This document shows positions 37,540 through 45,991 of a DNA stretch of 64,000 bases, piece after piece. A program made the position numbers and the translations under genes. Position 1 is the first letter of the stretch. Each line of letters starts with the position of its first letter. The notes beneath the pieces are model-generated. The model ran no database searches. It was given only the letters and a program-made list of their open reading frames with translations, and was not told the origin of the DNA. Source of the DNA: Marinicella rhabdoformis (GTDB lineage: Bacteria > Pseudomonadota > Gammaproteobacteria > Xanthomonadales > Marinicellaceae). The DNA lies in the NCBI RefSeq assembly GCF_009671245.1, contig NZ_VTFS01000001.1:779914-843913 (forward strand), read 5' to 3'.

Positions 37540-37697
37540 TTTTCCTCTATATGTGTATGAGTTTTTTCATCATAGCAAAAACCTTTGCACAATAATAATA
37601 TTCGTATATTGAAAAATTGTGCACATTTATTTTTTACCACAACAAAGACACATGATTTAAAATCAAGTAGAAACTCAACGACTATGGGCTGCAAAAT

Positions 37698-37726
37698 AAA
37701 AGGAATCAGTACCCTTTATTCCTTTT
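37698..37726. terminator. AT-rich hairpin downstream of the hemolysin III family gene
   Basis: AAAAGGAAT/ATTCCTTTT, a 9-bp stem with an 11-base loop containing CAGTACCC, lies about 55 bases past the minus-strand gene ending at 37781. It may be a terminator or one of the repeat elements flanking the orphan gene. Confidence 0.5.
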
Positions 37727-37780
37727 GTTGTCTTATATACATAATACTTTACAAAAAAACACCCGCAAACTTAAACCCAG

Positions 37781-38431
37781 CTATACATACTTATAAATAC
37801 AAACAAAGTGGCAAGCACTGCCTAGTAATACAAACAGATGGAATATGGCGTGATTGAAAGGGATGGCTTTGATGGCATAAAGTATGGCGCCTAGGGTATA
37901 AGAGATGCCGCCACCAATCAACCAATACAATCCTTCAGATGCCATACTGGCTGCCAAGGGTTTGATGGCAAAGGCAATGGCCCAACCCATAAACACATAC
38001 AGCAAGGTTGATATCAAGGAAAAGCGGCCGGTAAAAAACAGTTTCAAGACAATACCTAATGCGGCCATTGACCATGCAGCGATCAAAATTCCATAGCCCA
38101 AAGTTACATATTCAGGGTGGCCAGCTAAAGTCACCAACATGATTGGGGTATAAGTGCCTGCGATTAAGACATAGATGGCCGCATGATCAAGCACCCGCAA
38201 TCGCTGCCTGCGAACGGGGTCTTTGGCCAAATGGTATAAAGTAGAGGCGCTGTACAACACCACCAAACTGAGGGCGAATACCAACTTACCTAACCAGCCA
38301 GCCCAGCTGCTTTGTGCAGAATCAGTGGCCAACAATAACGGCAGTCCAATCAGCCCCAAAATCAGGCCCAATGCATGGCTGCCGATGTTCAGTTTTTCTT
38401 CAAAAGGCGGGTAAAATTTAACTTCAGACAT
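37781..38431 (-). CDS. trhA: Hemolysin III (YqfA/TrhA) family membrane protein
   Basis: About 216 residues from the ATG at 38431 (MSEVKFYPPFEEK); the frame start at 38446 would lie inside the purD terminator. Seven hydrophobic segments and the family signatures are present: NIGSHALGLILG with the first His, STLYHL with Ser and His, HAAIYVLIAGTYTP, and the C-terminal HAIFHLFVLLGSACHF. The conserved Ser/His set is metal-binding in this PAQR-like superfamily. Linked by family knowledge to membrane energetics; toxin function is not implied. Independent of purD because of the terminator between them. Confidence 0.88.
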   Translation of the reverse strand: MSEVKFYPPFEEKLNIGSHALGLILGLIGLPLLLATDSAQSSWAGWLGKLVFALSLVVLYSASTLYHLAKDPVRRQRLRVLDHAAIYVLIAGTYTPIMLVTLAGHPEYVTLGYGILIAAWSMAALGIVLKLFFTGRFSLISTLLYVFMGWAIAFAIKPLAASMASEGLYWLIGGGISYTLGAILYAIKAIPFNHAIFHLFVLLGSACHFVCIYKYV

Positions 38432-38444
38432 AGGTTTTGACCAC

Positions 38445-38470
38445 AAAAAAGGGCACTTGAAAAAGTGCCC
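38445..38470 (-). terminator. Rho-independent terminator of purD
   Basis: On the minus strand GGGCACTT-TTTC-AAGTGCCC, an 8-bp perfect stem, is followed by six T, about 30 bases past the purD stop. Confidence 0.9.
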
Positions 38471-38497
38471 ATTCTAACAGTTAAACAAACGTTCAAA

Positions 38498-39772
38498 CTA
38501 TTTTATCGCCTTGAAACCTATGTCCGTGCGGTAGTATTCACTGCCCCATGAGATGGCTTTCACACCTTGGTAGGCTTTTTGTTGTGCTTGTTTCAGGTCT
38601 TCATCCAAAGCACAGACACACAACACACGGCCGCCCGCTGTCACTACATTGCCCGCTTGTTGTGCCGTTCCTGCATGGAACACCTTAATGTCGGCAGGCA
38701 CTTCATTCAAACCTTGGATCACATTGCCCTTGTCGTTGCCTAGTGGGTAACCGGCTTCTGCCATCACCACTCCGATGGCAAATCTTGAATCCCATTGGAT
38801 GCTGTGTTGATCTAATTCGCCCGCAATCGCTGCCAAACACAATTGATCCAAATTACTTTGTAAACGTGTCATGATGGGTTGGGTTTCTGGGTCACCAAAG
38901 CGCACATTGAATTCCAAGACTTTTGATTCACCGCTTGAGTCAATCATCAATCCTGCATACAAAAAACCTGTGAATGGCATCCCGTCTTTGGCCATACCCG
39001 CCAAAGTGGGCTTAATCACTGTTTCAACCACTTTCGCATCGATGTCAGCAGTCACCACTGGCGCCGGAGAATAGGCTCCCATACCGCCTGTATTGGGACC
39101 AACATCACCATTGTCTCTGGCTTTGTGGTCTTGCGAGGTTGCCATGGCCAAGAAGTTTTCACCGTCTGCCATGACAATATAAGAAGCTTCTTCGCCTTGC
39201 AAAAACTCTTCAATGATGATGCGACTGCCCGCATCACCAAAGGCATTGGCCTCTAACATGTCTTCCACTGTCGCTTCGGCATGTGCCAAATCTTCAGCAA
39301 TGATGACACCTTTACCTGCTGCCAAACCATCAGCCTTGATGACAATAGGAAATGACTTGTCTTGTAGGTAAGTTTTGGCCTCTGCCACAGTGATGAACTC
39401 ACCATAAGCCGCTGTTGGAATGTTGTGCTTTTCTAAAAATTGTTTGGCAAAAGCTTTAGAACCTTCCAGTTGAGCTGCCGCTGCTGAAGGACCAAAACAT
39501 GGAATACCTGCTGCTGACAAATCATCCACCATGCCATCAACCAAAGGTTGTTCAGGTCCTACCACCACCAACGTGACGTTTTGTAACTGACAAAACTGAA
39601 TCACTGCTTGGTGATTATTGACATCCAAAACCACATTATCGATGCCATCTTCAATCGCAGTACCTGCATTCCCAGGTGCCACAAAAACTTGTTCAACTGT
39701 GGTTGATTGTGCCAATCGCCATGCCAGCGCATGCTCCCTGCCACCAGAACCAATAACCAAAACTTTATTCAT
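38498..39772 (-). CDS. purD: Phosphoribosylamine-glycine ligase
   Basis: A 424-residue ATP-grasp enzyme joining glycine to phosphoribosylamine, the second step of purine synthesis. The N-terminal GSGGREHALAWRL, the conserved GPEQPLVDG, the ATP-grasp KADGLAAGKGVI and the metal site EFNVRFGDPETQ are all present, and length is normal. It follows purH by 15 bases on the same strand and is ended by a strong terminator. Confidence 0.97.
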   Translation of the reverse strand: MNKVLVIGSGGREHALAWRLAQSTTVEQVFVAPGNAGTAIEDGIDNVVLDVNNHQAVIQFCQLQNVTLVVVGPEQPLVDGMVDDLSAAGIPCFGPSAAAAQLEGSKAFAKQFLEKHNIPTAAYGEFITVAEAKTYLQDKSFPIVIKADGLAAGKGVIIAEDLAHAEATVEDMLEANAFGDAGSRIIIEEFLQGEEASYIVMADGENFLAMATSQDHKARDNGDVGPNTGGMGAYSPAPVVTADIDAKVVETVIKPTLAGMAKDGMPFTGFLYAGLMIDSSGESKVLEFNVRFGDPETQPIMTRLQSNLDQLCLAAIAGELDQHSIQWDSRFAIGVVMAEAGYPLGNDKGNVIQGLNEVPADIKVFHAGTAQQAGNVVTAGGRVLCVCALDEDLKQAQQKAYQGVKAISWGSEYYRTDIGFKAIK

Positions 39773-39787
39773 GTTTGCTACCCTTAA

Positions 39788-41362
39788 TTAATGGTTAAAG
39801 TGACGCATGCCAGTAAAAATCATGGCAATGTCATGTTCATCAGCCGCTTGAATCACTTCTTCATCACGGATCGAACCACCGGGTTGAATCACTGCTGAAA
39901 TCCCAGCTTGTGCTGCGGCATCTATGCCGTCACGGAAAGGGAAAAAGGCATCTGAAGCCATCACAGAACCGGGCACTTTCAATCCGGCATCATCGGCTTT
40001 CATTGAAGCAATACGTGCAGAAACCACACGACTCATTTGTCCTGCACCCACACCAATGGTTTGCCCGCCTTTGGCATAAACAATGGCATTAGACTTGACC
40101 CATTTTCCAACCTTCCAAGCAAACTGCATATCGGCCAATTCATCTCGTGTAGGCTTTCGCTTACTGACGATTTTAGATTGTTCAACATCTAACATATCAA
40201 CGTCTGCATCTTGAACCAACAAACCACCACTGACACGCTTATACATCATCCATGGCTCTGGCTTATCTGACCATTCACCACAGCTGATGATTCTTAAATT
40301 TTTCTTGGTAGCAAATACAGCCAATGCTTCTTTATCAAAACTGGGCGCAATGATCACTTCGGCAAACTGCTTGTCCAAAATGCTCTCAGCTGTTTTGCCA
40401 TCTACCACACCATTGAAGGCCAAAACACCACCAAAAGCCGATGTTGGATCAGTTGTGAATGCTTTCAAATAGGCCAAAGTCAAGTTACTTTCAACCGCAA
40501 CACCACAAGGGTTGGCATGTTTAACAATCACACAGGCAGGCTCGGTAAATTCTTTGACACAAGACAATGCCGCATCAGCATCTGCAATGTTGTTGTATGA
40601 CAAAGCCTTGCCTTGAATTTGTCTGGCATAACCTATGGTGCCAGCTTTGGCATTGGGCTCAATGTAAAAAGCCGCCGATTGGTGTGGATTCTCACCGTAC
40701 CTTAATTCACTGCGATGCGTGAATTGAGTGGTCAAATAACGAGGAAACTCTTTTTTCTCTTCAGTGTCGGTTATGGCACTTAAGTAATTCGCAATCAAGC
40801 CGTCATATCGTGCGGTGTGTGCAAAAGCCTTGGCCGCCAACACATGGCGATTGGCATGTGACATACCGCCATAAGTACTGAACTCTTCTAGCATTTCTTG
40901 GTAATCAGCCGGGTTAACCAAAACGGTTACACGGTCATGATTCTTCGACGCTGCTCGTATCATGGCAGGTCCGCCGATGTCAATGTTCTCTATCGCCTCG
41001 CTCAATTGAACGTCAGCTTTTGCCACCGTTTCTTCAAACGGATATAAATTAACCACCAACAAGTCGATGCCTTCAATGTCATGCTGCTCCATCACATCTT
41101 CATCGACTCCTGAGCGACCTAATAAAGCGCCATGTACTTTAGGATGTAAGGTTTTTAAACGGCCATCCATCATTTCAGGAAATTGGGTATACTCTGATAT
41201 TTCTGTCACCACCAAACCCGCTTCTGCAAGTAATTTAGCCGTTCCTCCAGTAGAAAGTAATTCGACACCTAATTTACTTAAGCCTTGGGCCAATTCAATG
41301 ACATTGGTTTTATCTGAAACACTGATTAAAGCCCTGCGGATGGGCACACGATTTTGGGTCAT
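39788..41362 (-). CDS. purH: Bifunctional AICAR transformylase / IMP cyclohydrolase
   Basis: A 524-residue enzyme for the last two steps of IMP synthesis. The N-terminal MGS-fold cyclohydrolase domain (about 1-200) starts [18 protein letters not shown] and contains STGGTAKLL. The C-terminal transformylase has [13 protein letters not shown] and the catalytic [10 protein letters not shown]. Length agrees with E. coli PurH (529). A 154-base gap separates it from fis, so it probably has its own promoter, although the fis-purH-purD order is conserved among gammaproteobacteria. Confidence 0.97.
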   Translation of the reverse strand: MTQNRVPIRRALISVSDKTNVIELAQGLSKLGVELLSTGGTAKLLAEAGLVVTEISEYTQFPEMMDGRLKTLHPKVHGALLGRSGVDEDVMEQHDIEGIDLLVVNLYPFEETVAKADVQLSEAIENIDIGGPAMIRAASKNHDRVTVLVNPADYQEMLEEFSTYGGMSHANRHVLAAKAFAHTARYDGLIANYLSAITDTEEKKEFPRYLTTQFTHRSELRYGENPHQSAAFYIEPNAKAGTIGYARQIQGKALSYNNIADADAALSCVKEFTEPACVIVKHANPCGVAVESNLTLAYLKAFTTDPTSAFGGVLAFNGVVDGKTAESILDKQFAEVIIAPSFDKEALAVFATKKNLRIISCGEWSDKPEPWMMYKRVSGGLLVQDADVDMLDVEQSKIVSKRKPTRDELADMQFAWKVGKWVKSNAIVYAKGGQTIGVGAGQMSRVVSARIASMKADDAGLKVPGSVMASDAFFPFRDGIDAAAQAGISAVIQPGGSIRDEEVIQAADEHDIAMIFTGMRHFNH

Positions 41363-41516
41363 GGTTCTAAAGAATTTTCAAGAAGGTGGCTATTATAACG
41401 CCAATTGAACAAGCCGCATCAGATTGGTAAAAAAAATACAGCATTTAATGTGGATTTACTGATTTCTAATTGAGGACGACACAAGTCACCTGCTCAATAG
41501 ATGGACAACCTGACAA

Positions 41517-41822
41517 TTACAGTCCAAGTTTTCTGATTTTATTTCTCAATGTCGTTCTGGTAATGCCCAACAATTGAGCCGCTTTACTTTGGTTGCCTTT
41601 ACACCAATCAAGCACTTCTAAGATCATGCCCTTTTCTGTTTCTGCGATGACCAAATCATAAAGGTCATTGGTTACCGTTTCATGACCATTTAAGTTTTTT
41701 AAATAATGGTGGACGGCACGTTGTGTACACCCTTTTTGAGACTTGCCATCATGCTCAGTTTTTTGCGCTTTAAAGTCATTGACTAACTGATTATTATCTT
41801 GCTTGGAATTAATGATTTTCAT
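41517..41822 (-). CDS. fis: Nucleoid protein Fis
   Basis: A 101-residue DNA-bending regulator. The C-terminal helix-turn-helix GNQSKAAQLLGITRTTLRNKIRKLG is unmistakably Fis; the N-terminal arm is more divergent. Its ATG overlaps the stop of the upstream zinc-ribbon gene (ATGA). In enterics and pseudomonads fis follows dusB; here dusB is not in this cluster and a DUF3426 protein takes that place. Confidence 0.92.
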   Translation of the reverse strand: MKIINSKQDNNQLVNDFKAQKTEHDGKSQKGCTQRAVHHYLKNLNGHETVTNDLYDLVIAETEKGMILEVLDWCKGNQSKAAQLLGITRTTLRNKIRKLGL

Positions 41823-42691
41823 GGCTGAACAAACCCAATCTCAAATGCCACGGCATTGTCACCAGGGCTCTCAATTTCTAAGCTGAAAGGCACCAAAGTG
41901 TTTTTTACAAAGCCACTGGCTATGATTTCATCGGAAACATATTCGTCAGGCAAAAACCTGCGCATTCCAACCACTTTTCCATTCAAGTCAGATAATTTGA
42001 TTTCAAGCACTGGGAATTGTGCGCTGCTTTCATTTGCATTGATCATACTGGCTGAAATCATCAAAGCTTGGTCTCTACCTGGGTGTGGTCTGATGTTCCT
42101 AGAAACCAATGAAATCGCTCCCAAATCCACCTCTTTTTTAATTTGAGCACAAGCAACCCATGAACAAACAGCTTCTGCCCATGGCTTCTCTGGCAATTTC
42201 AAAGTACCATTTTGTAACACCAAAACCAACTGCCAACAAATCAATACCACCATGGCTGTAGCCAACAAACCCCAAAAGCCCGAACCAGTAGGTGATTTTT
42301 CTTTCTTGACCTTGTTTTCTGTGAACATCGGCGCAACTTCTTCAGCTGACTCTTGTTCATCACCCCATTCCTCTGCATCACCAACAACTTCAAAAGGCTG
42401 TTCGTCAATTTCATTAGGGGGTAAATTTTCTGGTAGCAGGTCGTTCAATACTTGCAGCACATCATCATCTGGCTCGACATCCATATCGTAAACGTGAGTC
42501 AATAAAGGCGGCGCATTATCAAAATCATGCAACAACAAATCTTCATCTTCAAGAGGTTTTTCTGCACTCAAAGTTTCCAGTGCATCAAACACTGTGCCAC
42601 ACATGTTGCAACGCACTTGGCCACGTGAATGCACCAACTGCTCAACTTCTAGGATGAATTTTTCTCCGCAACCGCGACATTGGGTAAACAA
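41819..42691 (-). CDS. Zinc-ribbon (MJ0042) and DUF3426 membrane protein
   Basis: A 290-residue protein. The N-terminal zinc ribbon has CRGCGEKF and CNMCGTVFDA (two CxxC pairs). An acidic linker (about 45-135) leads to one membrane helix near 148-164 and a C-terminal DUF3426 domain of beta character. Genes of this type commonly sit between prmA and fis in gammaproteobacteria, as here. The function is unknown. It overlaps fis by four bases and follows prmA by 72 bases. Confidence 0.88.
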   Translation of the reverse strand: MFTQCRGCGEKFILEVEQLVHSRGQVRCNMCGTVFDALETLSAEKPLEDEDLLLHDFDNAPPLLTHVYDMDVEPDDDVLQVLNDLLPENLPPNEIDEQPFEVVGDAEEWGDEQESAEEVAPMFTENKVKKEKSPTGSGFWGLLATAMVVLICWQLVLVLQNGTLKLPEKPWAEAVCSWVACAQIKKEVDLGAISLVSRNIRPHPGRDQALMISASMINANESSAQFPVLEIKLSDLNGKVVGMRRFLPDEYVSDEIIASGFVKNTLVPFSLEIESPGDNAVAFEIGFVQP

Positions 42692-42763
42692 AATATTTGG
42701 CCTGTCTTCAGGGTCATGGCCCTGATTTCTGATTCAACCCGTTTTAATCGGGTCAGTTACTCC

Positions 42764-43636
42764 TCAACGCTTACGCGCACTCACTCGACACCAATCTTGT
42801 TCAATTTTTCCTTCAATGTCAACAAAACATGATTCATATTTATCCATGACCTGTTTTTGCTGCTCTGCCAATATACCACTGAGCACAATAAAGCCTTTGT
42901 CTTCCAGCATTTCAGAAAACACTGTCGACAACTGCATCAAAGGGGCTGCCAAAATATTGGCCAATACACCGTGTTGGTTTTTTATGCTGGCTACTTGATC
43001 AGGTTGAACCACCTTGATGCCATCAGCGACGCCATTTTTGGTCGCATTTTGAAGCGTGGCCTCAATGGCTTGGTCATCAATATCAACACAGATAACCTCT
43101 TTTGCGCCGTGCAATAACGCCATAATAGCCAATACCCCTGAACCACAACCAAAATCAACCAGGCGTTTGTCTTTAACATCATGTAAATCCAACCACTCTA
43201 AACACAAAGCAGTGGTAGGGTGTGTGCCCGTACCAAAGGCCAAGCCTGGGTCAAGAATCAAGTTAACCGCAGATTCATCAACCACATCAAATCCATCTGG
43301 AACCACCCAAGAGTTTTGTCCAAAACGCATGGGTTTGAAATGGTCCATCCAAACACGCTCCCAAACTTGATCTTTTAACTTGGTTGCCAACACTTCTAAC
43401 TGTGGAAATTGAACTTGTAACCATTGCTTAGATTGTTCATAAAGCTTTAAATCATCATATAAAGCAATGACCTTGATATCCTCCCAGAGTGGCATTTCAC
43501 CTGGCAAAGGCTCGTATATAGGAGCGTCTTCGGCGTCACTGTATGTGATCCCTACTGCACCCAACTGGGTCAGCATGGCATCCATTGCCTCAACCTGAGG
43601 TTGAGGCAATGACATGGTGAGTTCGTAAAAATCCAT
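42764..43636 (-). CDS. prmA: Ribosomal protein L11 methyltransferase
   Basis: A 290-residue SAM-dependent enzyme that trimethylates L11. The N-terminal substrate-recognition domain (about 1-95) is followed by a Rossmann methyltransferase with DPGLAFGTGTHPTTALCLEWLD, VDFGCGSGVLAI and the NILAAPL motif, where NPPY-like sequence stands in other N-methyltransferases. A 13-bp perfect hairpin (43583-43611) lies within codons 9-18, which could affect translation. Cotranscribed after accC (23 bases). Confidence 0.95.
   Translation of the reverse strand: MDFYELTMSLPQPQVEAMDAMLTQLGAVGITYSDAEDAPIYEPLPGEMPLWEDIKVIALYDDLKLYEQSKQWLQVQFPQLEVLATKLKDQVWERVWMDHFKPMRFGQNSWVVPDGFDVVDESAVNLILDPGLAFGTGTHPTTALCLEWLDLHDVKDKRLVDFGCGSGVLAIMALLHGAKEVICVDIDDQAIEATLQNATKNGVADGIKVVQPDQVASIKNQHGVLANILAAPLMQLSTVFSEMLEDKGFIVLSGILAEQQKQVMDKYESCFVDIEGKIEQDWCRVSARKR
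43583..43611 (-). repeat. Perfect 13-bp hairpin in the prmA start region
   Basis: CATTGCCTCAACC-TGA-GGTTGAGGCAATG lies 26-54 bases downstream of the first base of prmA. It is far more stable than coding sequence normally allows at this position and would form in the mRNA. It encodes part of SLPQPQVEAM. Confidence 0.7.
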
Positions 43637-43659
43637 TTTTTATTTCTGCCTCTGTGGCC

Positions 43660-45006
43660 TTATTTTTGTTGGTTGAGGCGTTTTTCTAAGTAGTGGATGT
43701 TTTGTCCACCAGTAACAAACCCTTGATCTTGCATGATGCGTTGCTGCAAAGGAATGTTGGTTTTGATACCAGAAACCACAGTTTCTGCTAATGCCAATCG
43801 CATGCGACGTATTGCTGTGATTCTGTCTTCACCATGTGTGATGATCTTGCCTATCATTGAATCATAATTAGGTGGCACTCGATACCCATCATAAATATGT
43901 GAATCAACACGTACACCAGGCCCACCTGGCGCATGAAAAATATCCACAGTTCCAGGACAAGGCATGAATGTATCAGGATCTTCTGCATTGACTCGGCATT
44001 CTATTGAATGTCCAGAAATCACAATGTCTTCTTGTTTAATAGACAAAGGCTCACCTGAACCAATCAACAACTGTTGTTTAATCAAATCGACACCTGTAAT
44101 CGCTTCTGTGACAGGATGTTCCACCTGAATGCGTGTGTTCATTTCAATGAAATAAAACTCACCATCGTCATACAAAAACTCAAACGTACCCGCACCTTCA
44201 TATTTGATGCGTTTACAGGCTTCCACACACACTTGGCCAATGGCTTGGCGCTGTGCCTCTGTGATACCTGGGGCTGGCGCCTCTTCTACCACTTTCTGGT
44301 GACGCCTTTGCATTGAACAATCTCGTTCACCCAAATGAATCGCATTGCCAAATGCATCTGACAACACTTGTATTTCAATGTGGCGTGGGTTTTCTAAGAA
44401 TTTTTCCATGTAAACGGTATCATCACCAAAAGCCGCTTTGGCTTCTGTTTTTGTGGTGCTGATTGCATGATTTAATGCCGCTTCTGTATGCACCACTCGC
44501 ATACCACGACCACCACCGCCTGCTGCTGCTTTGACAATCACAGGATAACCAACTCGCTTGGCAATCTTGATATTTTCCTCAGGATCATCTCCCAATGGGC
44601 CACCAGAACCGGGAACACACGGCACGCCAGCGGCATTCATGGCATCAATGGCTGCCACTTTGTCGCCCATCAATCGAATAGTTTCGGCTTTGGGTCCTAT
44701 GAATTTAAAACCCGACTCAACAACAGACTCTGCAAATTCGGCATTTTCAGCCAAGAATCCATAACCTGGGTGAATCCCTTCCGCATCTGTCACTTCAGCT
44801 GCAGCTATGATTTTAGGAATGTCTAAATAAGATTCCAAAGAAGATGGCGGGCCAATACATACCGACTCATCGGCCATGCCCACATGTTTTTGGTTACGAT
44901 CGACCGTAGAATGAACGGCCACCGTTTTGATGCCCATGGTTTGACAGGCCCTGAGAATCCTCAAAGCAATCTCACCACGATTGGCAATCACTATTTTACT
45001 GAACAT
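43660..45006 (-). CDS. accC: Acetyl-CoA carboxylase, biotin carboxylase subunit
   Basis: A 448-residue ATP-grasp enzyme that carboxylates the biotin on AccB, the first step of fatty-acid synthesis. It starts [34 protein letters not shown], the [15 protein letters not shown] and [14 protein letters not shown] motifs, and the length are standard. It lies 11 bases after accB. Confidence 0.98.
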   Translation of the reverse strand: MFSKIVIANRGEIALRILRACQTMGIKTVAVHSTVDRNQKHVGMADESVCIGPPSSLESYLDIPKIIAAAEVTDAEGIHPGYGFLAENAEFAESVVESGFKFIGPKAETIRLMGDKVAAIDAMNAAGVPCVPGSGGPLGDDPEENIKIAKRVGYPVIVKAAAGGGGRGMRVVHTEAALNHAISTTKTEAKAAFGDDTVYMEKFLENPRHIEIQVLSDAFGNAIHLGERDCSMQRRHQKVVEEAPAPGITEAQRQAIGQVCVEACKRIKYEGAGTFEFLYDDGEFYFIEMNTRIQVEHPVTEAITGVDLIKQQLLIGSGEPLSIKQEDIVISGHSIECRVNAEDPDTFMPCPGTVDIFHAPGGPGVRVDSHIYDGYRVPPNYDSMIGKIITHGEDRITAIRRMRLALAETVVSGIKTNIPLQQRIMQDQGFVTGGQNIHYLEKRLNQQK

Positions 45007-45017
45007 GATGTCCCCCT

Positions 45018-45473
45018 TTATTCAATTTCAAACAAAGGTTCATCAAACTCAACTGGCTGACCGTTATCAACCAAGATGCGTTTCACAGTACCTGAAAACT
45101 CTGATTCAATTTGATTGAACATTTTCATCGCTTCAACCATACACAAAGTGTCTCCCGCTGCTACTTTTTGACCCACTTTAATAAAGGGTTCAGCATCAGG
45201 AGATGGTGCGGCATAAAAAGTACCAACCATAGGACTTCTCACCACTTGACCACTCAAAGCAGGTGCCTCATTTGTCACTGGTGTCGCCTCAGCCGCCGGC
45301 GCAGCAGAGGCAACAGGTGCCGCTTGCGGAACGGCAAAAGTTGCTTGGGCAGGTGCAGCCATTTGACTGGTGCGAGACAACTTCACTGTTTCTTCACCTT
45401 CGGTGATTTCCATTTCTGTTAAAGAGGAATGCTCTAACAGCTCAATGAGTTTTTTAATTTTTCTGATATCCAT
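45018..45473 (-). CDS. accB: Biotin carboxyl carrier protein of acetyl-CoA carboxylase
   Basis: A 151-residue protein with a short N-terminal helix domain, an Ala/Pro-rich flexible linker (about 35-75) and a C-terminal biotinyl domain carrying the biotinylated Lys in [10 protein letters not shown]. It is coupled in the accB-accC operon, 11 bases after aroQ. Confidence 0.97.
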   Translation of the reverse strand: MDIRKIKKLIELLEHSSLTEMEITEGEETVKLSRTSQMAAPAQATFAVPQAAPVASAAPAAEATPVTNEAPALSGQVVRSPMVGTFYAAPSPDAEPFIKVGQKVAAGDTLCMVEAMKMFNQIESEFSGTVKRILVDNGQPVEFDEPLFEIE

Positions 45474-45484
45474 TGATAGACCTT

Positions 45485-45922
45485 TTATTTAATTGTGGTG
45501 GAAAAGTAGCGAAGCGCCGCCAAATAACCTTCAGAACCCAAGCCTGTGATTGTGCCCAATGCAATATCAGAGAACCAAGAATGGCTTCTGAATTCCTCAC
45601 GTGCATGCACATTAGACAAGTGCACTTCAACAAAAGGAATCTGAGTGCCCAATAGTGCATCACGCAAAGCAACACTGGTGTGGGTGAAAGCAGCCGGATT
45701 GATAATGATACCATCAACGCCTTGTACTGACATCTGATGAATAAAGTCAACCAACTCATGTTCAGCATTAGATTGACAAAACTGCGTTTTGATATTCAGA
45801 TCATCGGCCAGTTGAGTGATACTTTGATTGATGTCATCTAATGTTTGGCTGCCATACACTTCTGGCTCTCGTGTACCTAACAGGTTCAAGTTAGGCCCAT
45901 TGACAACAGCAATTTGCATCAT
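45485..45922 (-). CDS. aroQ: Type II 3-dehydroquinate dehydratase
   Basis: A 145-residue dodecameric-type dehydroquinase converting 3-dehydroquinate to dehydroshikimate. It starts [21 protein letters not shown] with the catalytic Tyr in [21 protein letters not shown] and [14 protein letters not shown] carry the substrate-binding and catalytic His residues. Upstream of accB-accC, as in pseudomonads. Complements aroB and aroK elsewhere in the window. Confidence 0.96.
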   Translation of the reverse strand: MMQIAVVNGPNLNLLGTREPEVYGSQTLDDINQSITQLADDLNIKTQFCQSNAEHELVDFIHQMSVQGVDGIIINPAAFTHTSVALRDALLGTQIPFVEVHLSNVHAREEFRSHSWFSDIALGTITGLGSEGYLAALRYFSTTIK

Positions 45923-45991
45923 ATTTATTAAAACTTCGCTTCTAAGTGCGTCGATTTTGAAGCAAACGTCTTCGAATGTCCAGAAACTTGC

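Noticed and set aside
42737-42753. ACCCG/CGGGT hairpin between prmA and the DUF3426 gene as a terminator
   Set aside because: The stem is five pairs and no T run follows on the minus strand. The downstream genes fit readthrough better.
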